NCBI RefSeq assembly: GCF_000373365.1
Contig: NZ_KB891245.1
Location: 1-32,905 of the forward strand
DNA length: 32,905 bases
Direction: 5' to 3'
DNA from: Parafrankia discariae
GTDB taxonomy: Bacteria; Actinomycetota; Actinomycetes; Frankiales; Frankiaceae
In this document: positions 14,928 through 23,063 of the stretch, piece by piece
Numbering within the stretch: position 1 is the stretch's first letter
Layout: each line of letters begins with the position of its first letter
Position numbers and translations under genes: made by a program
The notes under the pieces: model-generated
Seen by the model: only the letters and a program-made list of their open reading frames with translations
The model's database searches: none
Told to the model about the DNA's origin: nothing

Positions 14928-15569
14928 AACTGCCTCCCATGTCTGCTGAATTCGCTGTCGGGTCGTGCGCCGCACACGGCGTTCCTGGACGCGCGGTGCC
15001 TGGGCACCGTGTGCCCGGGAATCGGCGCCGATCGTTCCGGGTGTCTTTTTCGATTATCCTGGCGAAGGGCTTGGTGACGCGGGGTGAATCGGGGTGAAAG
15101 AGCCGGGCGGCAGGCGTTCGCGGTGCCGGCTCCGGCCCGGGGAATTCGCGGCCGGTCGGCGTTCTCCCGGCGCTACGCTGGGTTGGATCTTCGTGACGGA
15201 TCCGGGTCGGACCGGGGCTGGTGATCAGTCATGCCCGGGTCGCCGCGGAGGCATGACCGAAATACGCTTCGAGTGGATCACATTCCCGTCCTCGAGGCGG
15301 GACGGATCCGGTTGTTCGATATAGACGCCAACGTTAGTGTTGTCGTATGACGACCGCAACTGTCGACGGCCGCGGGGCCGGGGCGCCAGCCCGGGCTCGC
15401 GGGTCGCGCACGGTCGTCCCGCCGCCGGCCGGGAATCCCGGACCGCCGGCCCGGGGTTCGTCACCATGCCTGGATCTGTCAGACCACGACTGATCGTCAC
15501 GTCAGCTGATCGCTACGTCATCGCGTCACGTCATCACGACGTCATCGCGCGCCGTGTCCGGAGGGACTC
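14928..15569. other. 642-bp divergent intergenic region
   Basis: This gap separates the leftward CitE-like gene from the rightward aldehyde dehydrogenase. A palindrome-like CGGTGCCTGGGCACCG lies at 14994-15009, about 70 bp upstream of the CitE-like start. A TATAGA box and operator-like repeat lie at 15320-15342. A 48-codon reading frame (ATG at 15347, stop at 15491-15493) has no ribosome binding site, is Ala/Pro/Gly/Arg-rich and is not called. Repeated CGTCA-type words lie at 15496-15545. Nothing else is recognisable. Confidence 0.4.
15320..15342 (+). promoter_or_regulatory. Candidate -10 box with operator-like inverted repeat
   Basis: TATAGA at 15320-15325 is followed by CAACGTTAGTGTTG (15329-15342). 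Its outer CAAC/GTTG arms are inverted and its centre resembles operators of TetR-type repressors, which often contain TAACGTTA-like cores. It would lie close to or over a transcription start for the aldehyde dehydrogenase, about 230 bp before the ATG. No good -35 box is seen and no TetR gene is in the window. Confidence 0.3.
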
Positions 15570-17021
15570 ATGCAGGAGCAAGATCGTCTTTTTGTCGGCG
15601 GCGAATGGGTCGCGCCCAGCGGCACGCGCACGATCGAGGTGGTCTCGCCGCACAGCGAGCAGGTCATCGCCCGCATCGCCGCGCCCGGCACCGAGGATGT
15701 GGACCGGGCGGTGGCCGCCGCCCGCGCCGCGTTCGACGAGGGGCCGTGGCCACGTCTCGCCCCGGCCGAGCGGGTCGCGGTCATCCGGCAGCTGGGCGCG
15801 CTGCTCAAGCCTCGACGCAAGGAGCTCTCCGAGCTGATCAGCGCCGAGATGGGGGCGCCGATCTCGTTCGCGAAGCTGTCGCACGTGACGCTGCCGCTGC
15901 TGATGATGGGCGCGTTCGCCGACATCGCGGAGAACCTGCCATGGGAAGAGCCGCGCAAGGGCTTCTACGGGCAGGACGTTCTGCTGCGCAAGGAGCCGAT
16001 CGGGGTCGTCGCTGCCATCGTCCCGTGGAACATGCCGCTGTTCCTGACCATCGGGAAGCTGGTGCCGGCCCTGCTCGCCGGGTGCTCGGTCGTCCTCAAG
16101 CCGTCGCCGGAGACGCCCCTCGACGCCTACGTGCTGGCCGAGAGCCTCGCCGAGGCCGGGCTGCCGCCGGGCGTCGTCAGTGTGCTGCCCGGTGACCGGG
16201 AGATCGGCGAGTACCTCGTGGCGCACCCGGGGGTGGACAAGGTGTCCTTCACCGGCTCCACCGCGGCCGGCCGCCTGGTGGCAGCGTCCTGCGGGTCGAA
16301 CCTCAAGCGGGTCAGCCTCGAGCTCGGCGGCAAGTCCGCCGCGGTGGTGCTCGACGACGCCGACCCCGCCGCCGTGGCCGAGGGTGTGGAGATCGCCGGC
16401 CTGATGAACAGCGGGCAGGCCTGCGTCGCCCAGACCAGGATCCTCGTCCCCCGCGCGCGCTACGGCGAGTTCGTCGACGCCCTCGCCGCGATGGTCGAGT
16501 CGCTGCCCGTCGGTGACCCGTCCGACCCGGCGACGAAGGTCGGCCCGCTGGTCGCCCGCCGCCAGCAGGAGCGGGTGCGCGGGTACATCGAGGAGGGCCA
16601 GAAGGAGGGCGCCCGCCTGGTCGTCGGCGGCAGCGACCTGCCGGCCGGGATCGACCAGGGCTGGTACGTCCGCCCGACCGTCTTCGCCGACGTCGAGAGC
16701 GGCATGCGCATCGCGCAGGAGGAGATCTTCGGCCCGGTGCTGACCGTGCTGCCCTACACCGACGACGCCGACGCGGTCCGCATCGCGGACGACACCGAGT
16801 ACGGCCTGTCCGGCTCGGTGTGGACGTCGGACGTCGAGCGGGGCCTCGCGGTCGCCCGCCGGGTCCGCAGCGGGACCTTCGGTGTCAACCAGGCGTACAG
16901 CATGGACCCGAACGCGCCGTTCGGTGGGGTCAAGGCCAGCGGGATCGGTCGCGAGCTGGGCCGCGAGGGCATCGAGGGCTACCTCGACGTCAAGTCGATC
17001 TCGGTGGCGCCGGCCTCGTAG
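15570..17021 (+). CDS. NAD(P)-dependent aldehyde dehydrogenase
   Basis: A 483-residue aldehyde dehydrogenase of normal length. Asn154 (VPWNMPL), Lys177 (VLKPSPETP), the FTGST turn (227-231), Glu251 (LELGGKS) and the catalytic Cys285 (NSGQACVAQTR) are all present. EEIFGPVL and the C-terminal PFGGVKASGIGRELG complete the family signature. It oxidises an aldehyde to a carboxylate, or a semialdehyde to the acid. The ATG at 15570 has GGAGG 5 nt upstream. It is the only plus-strand gene between the CitE-like gene and the two-component system, and converges on the histidine kinase with a 20-bp gap. It may finish an aldehyde product of the catabolic region. Confidence 0.95.
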   Translation: MQEQDRLFVGGEWVAPSGTRTIEVVSPHSEQVIARIAAPGTEDVDRAVAAARAAFDEGPWPRLAPAERVAVIRQLGALLKPRRKELSELISAEMGAPISFAKLSHVTLPLLMMGAFADIAENLPWEEPRKGFYGQDVLLRKEPIGVVAAIVPWNMPLFLTIGKLVPALLAGCSVVLKPSPETPLDAYVLAESLAEAGLPPGVVSVLPGDREIGEYLVAHPGVDKVSFTGSTAAGRLVAASCGSNLKRVSLELGGKSAAVVLDDADPAAVAEGVEIAGLMNSGQACVAQTRILVPRARYGEFVDALAAMVESLPVGDPSDPATKVGPLVARRQQERVRGYIEEGQKEGARLVVGGSDLPAGIDQGWYVRPTVFADVESGMRIAQEEIFGPVLTVLPYTDDADAVRIADDTEYGLSGSVWTSDVERGLAVARRVRSGTFGVNQAYSMDPNAPFGGVKASGIGRELGREGIEGYLDVKSISVAPAS

Positions 17022-17054
17022 CCGGTGGCGTCCCGGGGCGGCTACGAGGCCGGC
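17009..17054. terminator. Hairpin containing both stop codons of a convergent pair
   Basis: A perfect 15-bp stem (17009-17023 with 17040-17054) has a 16-nt loop. It includes the TAG stop of the aldehyde dehydrogenase (17019-17021) and the TAG stop of the histidine kinase (17042-17044) in its two arms. Each gene's 3' end therefore encodes one arm. It should end transcription in both directions. Confidence 0.7.
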
Positions 17055-18244
17055 ACCGCCGGCCCGTTCCCGGCTGCCTCGGGGCCGCGGCTCGCCCGGC
17101 CCCGAGGCAGCCGGGCGGTGACGTCCAGCCCCCCGCCGGGGCGGGGGGTGACGGCGACCGTGCCGCCGTGGGCGGCGGCTACCGCGGCGACGATGGAGAG
17201 GCCCAGCCCGAGCCCGCCGTCGCTGCGGGTGCGCGAACCGTCGCCGCGGACGAACGGTTCGAGCAGCGCGGCCGCACCGCCGGCGGGGATCGGCGGGCCG
17301 GAGTTGCTGACCCGCAGCAGGACGTCGCTGCCGGCGGCACGGGTCTCGACCGTCACGTGGCCACCACGGTGGTTGTAGCGGACGGCGTTGTCGACGAGGT
17401 TGGCGGTCATGCGCTCGAGCAGCGTCGGCTCGCCGTCCACCGGCGCGGGACGCAGCTCGCGGCGCAGCGCGACGCCCCGCCCGCGTGCGTCGCCGGCGGC
17501 GGCGTGGACGGTGGCCGCCGCGACGGTGGCGAGGTCCAGGGAGCTCCGCCGGCGCGGGCCGGCCTGGCTGCGGGCCAGCGCCAACAGCCCGTCCAGGGTG
17601 CGCTGGCTGTGCTCGACCGCGGCCCGGATGTCGTCGGCCATCGCCCGCAGCTCCGCCGCGTCCGGCTCGCCGTCCAGCGTCACGTCGAGGGCGATGCGCA
17701 TCGTCGTGAGCGGGGTCCGCAGCTCGTGCGCGGCGTTGGCGGTGAACATCCGCTGGCTGTCCAGCGCGCGATCGCGTTCGGCGAGACCCCGCTGGATGCG
17801 GTCGAGCATCCCGTTGAGCGTCCCGGCGAGTGCCGTGAGCTCGTCCGCGGGGGTGGTCACCGGCACCCGCTCGGAGAGGTTCTCCGCGGAGATGCGGGTG
17901 GCGGTGGCCGAGATCAGCCTGATCGGCCGTAGCACCCGTCCGGCGATGAGCCAGCTCAGCACGGCGGCGAGCACGGTGACGACGGCGAGCGCGACCGCCG
18001 CCTGGGTGAGGAGCTCGGCCAGGGCGACCGCGCGTACCTGGCCGGTAAGCGCGGGCAGCGCTCCGGGATCGGGAGGCGGTCCAGCCGCTCCCGCCGGTGT
18101 GTAGAACTGGACGACGGCCGCCCGACGGGGCAGGTTCCGGCGCATCAGCAGGTAGGTCAGCGTGGTGAGGGCGAGGCCGGTGCCCAGGACCAGCATCGTG
18201 TGCAGGACCGCCAACCGGTGGCGGGCGGTCAGCCGTCGCCGCAT
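17042..18244 (-). CDS. Two-component sensor histidine kinase
   Basis: A 400-residue membrane sensor kinase. Transmembrane segments lie at about 11-34 and 82-102, bounding a short extracellular loop of about 45 residues. A HAMP domain follows (RVLRPIRLISATATRISAENL). The HisKA motif FTANAAHELRTPLTTMR carries the phosphorylated His173. The ATPase domain has NLVDNAVRYN with Asn286 and the G boxes SDGGLGLGLSIV. The small loop is typical of kinases sensing envelope or membrane signals. The start at 18244 overlaps the end of the response regulator by 16 nt, so the pair is translationally coupled. Its partner regulator appears frameshifted, so the system may be broken or the sequence may hold an error. 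Confidence 0.93.
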   Translation of the reverse strand: MRRRLTARHRLAVLHTMLVLGTGLALTTLTYLLMRRNLPRRAAVVQFYTPAGAAGPPPDPGALPALTGQVRAVALAELLTQAAVALAVVTVLAAVLSWLIAGRVLRPIRLISATATRISAENLSERVPVTTPADELTALAGTLNGMLDRIQRGLAERDRALDSQRMFTANAAHELRTPLTTMRIALDVTLDGEPDAAELRAMADDIRAAVEHSQRTLDGLLALARSQAGPRRRSSLDLATVAAATVHAAAGDARGRGVALRRELRPAPVDGEPTLLERMTANLVDNAVRYNHRGGHVTVETRAAGSDVLLRVSNSGPPIPAGGAAALLEPFVRGDGSRTRSDGGLGLGLSIVAAVAAAHGGTVAVTPRPGGGLDVTARLPRGRASRGPEAAGNGPAVPAS

Positions 18245-18898
18245 GCCACGAGCCGGTATCCGGCACCGCTCACGGTGTGGATGAGCGGCGGGTCGCCGAG
18301 CTTGCGGCGCAGGGTCCCGAGCGTGATCCGCACCGCGTTGGTGAACGGGTCGGCGTGCTCGTCCCAGACCTTGTCCAGCAGTGTCTCCGCGCTGACCAGG
18401 GCACCGTCCGCGGCCAGCAGCAGTTCGAGCACCCCGAACTCCTTCGGGGTCAGGCGCAGCATCCGCCCGGCGCGTTCCGCGGTACGCCGCGCCGGATCGA
18501 GGACGACGCCGGCGACACGGAGCACCGGGGGGTGGGCCGGGGCGCTGCGGCGGACGAGAGCCAGCAGCCTCGCCACCAGCTCGGAGAACGCGAACGGCTT
18601 CCCGAGGTAGTCGTCCGCGCCGAGCCCGAGGCCGTCGACCCTGTCCTCGACGGTGTCGGACGCGGTGAGCATCAGTACGCGGGACAGACCACGGGCCGCC
18701 AGGTGACGACACACGGTGTCCCCGTGCACCACCGGCAGGTCCCCGGTCCAGGACGACCACGTCGTACGGCGTGACCTCGCACCTGTCCAGCGCGGCGCGG
18801 CCGTCGTGGGCGACGTCGACGGCGAAGCCGTGCCTGCGCAGCCCGACCGCGATGTAACCGGCGAGCGGCCGCTCGTCCTCCACCAGCAGAACACGCAT
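18229..18898 (-). pseudogene. OmpR-family response regulator with apparent +1 frameshift
   Basis: The ATG at 18898 opens a receiver domain in one frame: MRVLLVEDERPLAGYIAVGL, with the phosphoacceptor at Asp51 (VVVLD). The rest continues in another frame: LPVVHGDTVCRHL, MLTASD, GADDYLGKPFAF, then an OmpR-type winged helix with LTPKEFGVLELLL, VRITLGTLRRKLGD and HTVSGAGYRLVA. Removing one base from the CCCC run at 18741-18744 (GGGG on the coding strand) restores the usual D-R-D-L-P and gives a 222-residue regulator. All domains are otherwise intact. The gene should control transcription with the kinase that follows, perhaps of the divergent beta-lactamase-like gene 116 bp away. The change could be a sequencing error, a recent mutation or phase variation. 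Confidence 0.85.
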
Positions 18899-19014
18899 CC
18901 CCCGAGTGTCGCCGCGGCCACCTATGGATTTCCTACGGGTCCGCCATCGTCCGCCGCCGGTGGGTGCGTCGGTAGACATCGCGGTGTCGCACCGGCTGGA
19001 GGTCAGGGGAGTCC

Positions 19015-20304
19015 GTGAGCTCGATGATGTACAGAAGATCCTTCCTGGGAGGATCCGCACTGGCCGTGCTGGCGACCGGGTGCGGCCGGTCCGGGCCGCG
19101 GTCGGCGGGCCCGGGCAGCGGCGCCGGCGGCGCGTCCGCCGCGCCGGCCGACGTCGATCTCAGTGCCCTGGACGAACACCTGGCGACGCTGGCGGCCGCC
19201 GGACGGTTCTCCGGGGTGGTCCAGGTCGCCCATCTCGGCCGGACGGTGCTGGCGGCGGCCTACGGCATGGCCGACCGGGCGGCCGGAGCGGCCAACACTC
19301 CGCGGACGCTCTTCTGTATCGGTTCGCTGAACAAAATGTTCACCGGCGTGGCCGTGGCTCAGCTCGCGGGGCGGCGCCTGCTGTCGTTCGACGACCCCGT
19401 CGGGAAGTTCCTGGACGGGTTCCCGCCCGAGACCGCCTCGGCGGTCCGGCTCCGTCACCTGCTGACGCACACGTCCGGCCTGGGTGACATCTTCGACGAC
19501 GAGGGCGGCGGCGCGGAGGTCACCGCGGAGAACCACACCATCGACGCCCTGCTGGCGCGGATACGGCGCGAGCCGCCGCGTTTCGCGCCGGGTTCGGGCT
19601 ACAGCTACAGCAACGCCGGGTTCGTCGTCCTCGGCGCGATCGTCGAGCGCGTCACCGGGCAGGCGTACGCCGACTACACCCGGGAGCACGTCTTCACGCC
19701 GGCCGGCATGCGCGACACCGTCGTGCGGTCACGCCGTCCCGTCGACGTCGGCGGGATGGCTCATCCGTACGCCCTGGTCGGGCCGGACGGGCGGCCGTTG
19801 GATCTGGGCCCGGCTCCGGCGGCGGAGCTGCCGCCGGGTACCGAGACGCGTGATCTCGGAGACCAGGTGCAGGGTGCCAGCCCCGCGGGCGGCGCGGTGT
19901 CGACCGCCGCCGACCTGGTCGGCTTCGCCGACGCTCTCCTGCGCCACCGACTGCTCAGCCGTGAGCTCACCGACCTCGTGCTCGCCGGGAAGGTCCAGCT
20001 GACCCAGCCGGCTCCGGCCCCCGGCGATGCGGGCACGGGCGGCTCCGGTCCCGGCGCGGCTCCAGCCCCGGCTCCGGGAGGGGGTCCCGTCCGGACAGGA
20101 CCGGTCGAGCCGCCGCGGTACGGCTACGGCTTCCTGGACAGGCGGATCAACGGGACCCGGGTGGTGGGCCACAACGGCGGGACCCCGGGCTATGAGGCTG
20201 ACCTGGCCATCTATCCGGACAGCGGCTACGCCGTCGCGATCCTCGCCAATCAGGATCAGGTCCTGCTGTCCGCGTCCGCGCGGGCGGAGGAACTGCTGAC
20301 CTGA
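19015..20304 (+). CDS. Serine beta-lactamase/DD-peptidase-like lipoprotein (PF00144 family)
   Basis: A 429-residue exported hydrolase. The N terminus YRRSFLGGSALAVLATGCG combines a twin-arginine-like RR motif with a lipobox ending at Cys23, so it is probably a lipoprotein on the outer membrane face. The penicillin-binding motifs are IGSLNKMF (Ser104, Lys107), YSYSN (Tyr198, Asn200) and VGHNGG in place of KTG. This is the class C beta-lactamase/esterase fold. The substrate may be a peptide, ester or beta-lactam, and resistance cannot be claimed. A Gly/Ala/Pro-rich insert lies at about 335-365. The GTG at 19015 follows AGGGGAG. It is divergent from the two-component system, a common arrangement for cell-wall-stress targets. 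Confidence 0.88.
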   Translation: MSSMMYRRSFLGGSALAVLATGCGRSGPRSAGPGSGAGGASAAPADVDLSALDEHLATLAAAGRFSGVVQVAHLGRTVLAAAYGMADRAAGAANTPRTLFCIGSLNKMFTGVAVAQLAGRRLLSFDDPVGKFLDGFPPETASAVRLRHLLTHTSGLGDIFDDEGGGAEVTAENHTIDALLARIRREPPRFAPGSGYSYSNAGFVVLGAIVERVTGQAYADYTREHVFTPAGMRDTVVRSRRPVDVGGMAHPYALVGPDGRPLDLGPAPAAELPPGTETRDLGDQVQGASPAGGAVSTAADLVGFADALLRHRLLSRELTDLVLAGKVQLTQPAPAPGDAGTGGSGPGAAPAPAPGGGPVRTGPVEPPRYGYGFLDRRINGTRVVGHNGGTPGYEADLAIYPDSGYAVAILANQDQVLLSASARAEELLT

Positions 20305-20338
20305 CCGGAAGTCACGCCGGATCGTCGCGTGACCGGTC
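20303..20338 (+). terminator. Terminator after the beta-lactamase-like gene
   Basis: GTCACGC (20311-20317) pairs with GCGTGAC (20327-20333), and GACCG/CGGTC extends the stem outward across a small bulge. The outer arm begins at the stop codon of the plus-strand gene. It is a plausible terminator without a T-tract. Confidence 0.55.
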
Positions 20339-20454
20339 GCGACGAGCGTGGCGCGGACCCGCTTCGGTGATCCGTCCTCAGGAGAGCATGCCGCGTACCC
20401 GGGGCGTCGCTGACGCGGGGCGGCGGATACAGGAATGCCTTGCGGCGGCGGCCG

Positions 20455-20847
20455 TCACGGCAGCTCGCGGGCGGGATGTTCGTGATCGGCCGGAGCGGGC
20501 TCCGGCGCGGCGGCGGCGGCGGAAGTGACGGCGGTGGTGGTGGCGGGAGCTGTGGCGGCGGTGGCGTCCACGGCCACCCAGCGGCGGGCGTGGGAGAGCG
20601 CGGCGCCGACGTCCTGGAGGCGACGCAGGCCGGCGGTCACCTCGGCGGGGGGCAGGCCCAGGTCGAGGGCGAGGACCCGGGCACGCACCGGCCGGTCCGC
20701 CCGGGCCAGGGCCTCGCGGACCGCGATGACGGTGCGGTCGGCTCGGGTCACCTTGTCCCGGTGCCGGCGCTGGGGCTGGCGCGGGACATCACCGGTTAAC
20801 CGGGTCTTGGTCGGGGTGACGTTCGTGGGGGAGGTCACAGAATGCAT
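20455..20847 (-). CDS. Small putative winged-helix protein
   Basis: A 130-residue protein with a basic N terminus, a central helical region and an Ala/Pro/Thr-rich tail. The central part, from DRTVIAVREALARADRPV through LDLGLPPAEVTAGLRRLQDV to GAALSHARRWVAVD, reads like a compact winged helix: two helices, a recognition helix and a short wing. I do not recognise a named family, and the low-complexity tail from about 98 may be disordered. The ATG at 20847 has AGAAAGGTG 5 nt upstream. It stands alone between the beta-lactamase-like gene and a long intergenic stretch. A DNA-binding role is inferred. Confidence 0.5.
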   Translation of the reverse strand: MHSVTSPTNVTPTKTRLTGDVPRQPQRRHRDKVTRADRTVIAVREALARADRPVRARVLALDLGLPPAEVTAGLRRLQDVGAALSHARRWVAVDATAATAPATTTAVTSAAAAAPEPAPADHEHPARELP

Positions 20848-21521
20848 TGCATCACCTTTCTCGATTTCGCTTAACTCCAACAATGCCTAGTTCTGTCGCT
20901 GTCGTCATGGTGAGGTTCGCCGCGTCACGCTAAGTGTTTGCATGAATACAACCTGCCGAAAGGTGTGTCCGTCGCAACACCTGCGTTGCTGGTTCCCGTG
21001 CGTCGGATGTGTGACGCGAACGACGCTGGGCGGCCTGCCCGGCGGTGGCCCGGAAGTGCCCGGGCCGGGTGGCCGGTGTGCCCGGCCGGGCCGGTGCCGG
21101 CCGGATGTAGGCACCTGTGCCCGGTCTAGATTTCTCCAGTTTTTCCGAGTCGATTCCATCGGCCATTCTAGCGGCCCTTTCTCGAGCGCCGGAACGTTGT
21201 GTCGGCGTCCTGATTACGACAGTTCTGCCGGAATCGAACGAGTCGGGTCAGGGTTGTCGCGACCCGGTGCGGCCCTGGTCGCCGTGGCCGGCTGTGGGCC
21301 GATGCGGCTCGGTGTGGCTCGGTGTGGGCCGGTGGGCCCGGGTCGGCCCGCCCGCGGTGGGTCGGGGATGGCGGTCGGTTCACGTCGCCCGGTGGCGCGA
21401 CCGGTGTTGGCTTGTGTGTGCCCTTGTGTTTTCGTTCGGCGGGTAGTCGCGGGTCGCGTGGTTCCACAGGGGTTCTGTTTGGCGGAGGTTCGGGTGGCGG
21501 GCGGATCGGCCGACGGGTGGA
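20848..21521. other. Long intergenic region with G/T-rich repeats
   Basis: This 674-bp stretch lies between the small winged-helix candidate and the end of the glutamate decarboxylase gene. It contains AT-richer patches near 20870-20960 and 21130-21240, and a degenerate GGCTCGGTGTG-type repetition near 21300-21340. Several reading frames cross it but none has a ribosome binding site or a recognisable domain. It may hold the 3' end of the decarboxylase transcript and the promoter of the small gene. Confidence 0.4.
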
Positions 21522-22943
21522 TCAATGGTGGAACGACGCGAGATCGGCGCCGCCGGCCGCGGTCCGCCACCGGGGGCCGGAGAGCCGTCCCACCACCCGG
21601 TTCAGGTCCTCGACCAGCAGATGGGCCAGATCCCGGCTGAACTCGGCCCGCACGACGATCCGCAGTACCGCCAGCTCGGTCAGATCGGGCGGAAATCGGT
21701 ATGCGGGCACCAGCCAGCCACGGGCGCGCAGTGCCTCGGAGACCTCGAAGACGCTGAACTCGGCAGCATCCCTCGTCGTGAACGCGAAGGCCGGGATCCC
21801 CGAACCGTCCGAGACCAGCTCGAACGGGCCGAGCTTCGCGATTTCATCCGCCAGCCAACGCGCATTGTCACGGCACGTGCGGGCGGTATGCCGGTAACCG
21901 GCCCGGCCGAGTCGTAGCAGAGAGTAGTACTGCGCGACGACCTGTGCCCCCGGCCGGGAGAAGTTCAACGCGAAGGTCGGCATCGAGCCGCCGAGATAGT
22001 CCACGTCGAAGACAAGCTCCGCCGGAAGGTGCTGGGCGTCGCGCCAGAGCACCCAGCCGACCCCGGGATAGACCAGCCCGTACTTGTGCCCGGAGGCGTT
22101 GATGGAGACGACCCGCTCCAGCCGGAAATCCCAGACCAGGTCGGGGTCACAGAACGGGGCGATGAACCCGCCGGAGGCGCCGTCGACGTGCACCGGGACG
22201 TCCGGACCGCCCGAGGCGGCCAGCTGGTCCAGCGCGGCGACGATCTCGGCCACCGGCTCGTACGTCCCGTCGAACGTCGAGCCGAGGACGGCCACGACCC
22301 CGATGGTGTTCTCGTCGCAACGGGCGACGGCCTCCGGCGCGGTGAGGTGGGTCCGCCCGGGTGCGAGGGGCATCAGCCGGGGCTCGACGTCCCAGTAGCG
22401 GGCGAACTTCTCCCAGCACACCTGCACGTTGGCACCCATGACGATGTTCGGCCGCGCGCCGGCGCCCCGCGACCCGTCGGGCCGTTCCCCGTTGGACCGC
22501 GCCCCGTTGGACCGCCACCGGCGCAGCATCGCCAGCCCGGCGAGCATGCACGCCTCGGAGGAGCCGGTGGTCGAACAGCCGACGGCGTCGGTGGCGTCGG
22601 GGGCGTGCCACAGGTCGGCGAGCATGTTGACGCACCGCGCCTCGAGCTCGGCCGTCTGCGGGTACTCGTCCTTGTCGATCATGTTCTTCGCCGCGCACTC
22701 GGCCATCAGCCGGTCGGCGTGCTCGTCCATCCAGGTGGTCACGAACGTCGCCAGGTTCAGCCGGGCGTTGCCGTCCAGCATCAGCTCGTCGCGCACGATC
22801 TGGTAGGCGGTCTCGGCGGGCATCGAGGAGCGCGGCATGCGGTATCGGGGGACGGGCCCGTCCTCGTCCGGGATGACCAGGTGTGGCCGTACCTCCACGG
22901 CCTGGTCGCCGCGTCTGCCTTTCGCCCGGCCGTGTAGGGCCAT
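21522..22943 (-). CDS. gadB: Glutamate decarboxylase
   Basis: A 473-residue PLP-dependent glutamate decarboxylase. It converts glutamate to GABA and CO2, consuming a proton, and serves acid resistance or GABA metabolism. Family blocks are GNARLNLATFVTTWMDEHAD, MIDKDEYPQTAELEARCVNM, GCSTTGSSEACML and VHVDGASGGF. The PLP lysine is Lys287 in INASGHKYGLVYPGVGW. The C terminus ends FHH, reminiscent of the C-terminal histidine that blocks the active site at neutral pH in E. coli GadB. A Ser/Asn/Gly/Arg-rich insert lies at about 144-165, built partly from a tandem 15-bp repeat at 22487-22515. The ATG at 22943 has GGGAGGG upstream. No GadC antiporter is in the window. It follows the kinase-like gene by 120 bp on the same strand. 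Confidence 0.95.
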   Translation of the reverse strand: MALHGRAKGRRGDQAVEVRPHLVIPDEDGPVPRYRMPRSSMPAETAYQIVRDELMLDGNARLNLATFVTTWMDEHADRLMAECAAKNMIDKDEYPQTAELEARCVNMLADLWHAPDATDAVGCSTTGSSEACMLAGLAMLRRWRSNGARSNGERPDGSRGAGARPNIVMGANVQVCWEKFARYWDVEPRLMPLAPGRTHLTAPEAVARCDENTIGVVAVLGSTFDGTYEPVAEIVAALDQLAASGGPDVPVHVDGASGGFIAPFCDPDLVWDFRLERVVSINASGHKYGLVYPGVGWVLWRDAQHLPAELVFDVDYLGGSMPTFALNFSRPGAQVVAQYYSLLRLGRAGYRHTARTCRDNARWLADEIAKLGPFELVSDGSGIPAFAFTTRDAAEFSVFEVSEALRARGWLVPAYRFPPDLTELAVLRIVVRAEFSRDLAHLLVEDLNRVVGRLSGPRWRTAAGGADLASFHH

Positions 22944-23063
22944 GGACGTCCCTCCCTCGGCCGTGTCCGTCGTCGACCAGAGTCTGCGACCAGATCGAGG
23001 ATCACGCCAGGTGACTTTCCGAGTGCGTTGCGTAATTGGGCTTGGGTGTGGGTACCCGAGCGC

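Noticed and set aside
15347-15493. 48-codon plus-strand frame just after the operator-like repeat
   Set aside because: No ribosome binding site and an Ala/Pro/Gly/Arg-rich product. A leaderless peptide cannot be excluded, but nothing supports it.
15534-18266. Minus-strand frame of 910 codons across the aldehyde dehydrogenase and kinase
   Set aside because: It crosses two real genes in wrong frames; composition is typical of a GC-rich shadow.
19015-20304. Beta-lactamase-like gene as an antibiotic resistance gene
   Set aside because: The fold is shared by esterases and peptidases, and the third motif is HNG rather than KTG. Resistance cannot be inferred.
20930-21640. Several short frames in the intergenic region before glutamate decarboxylase
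   Set aside because: They overlap each other on both strands, lack ribosome binding sites and are low in complexity.
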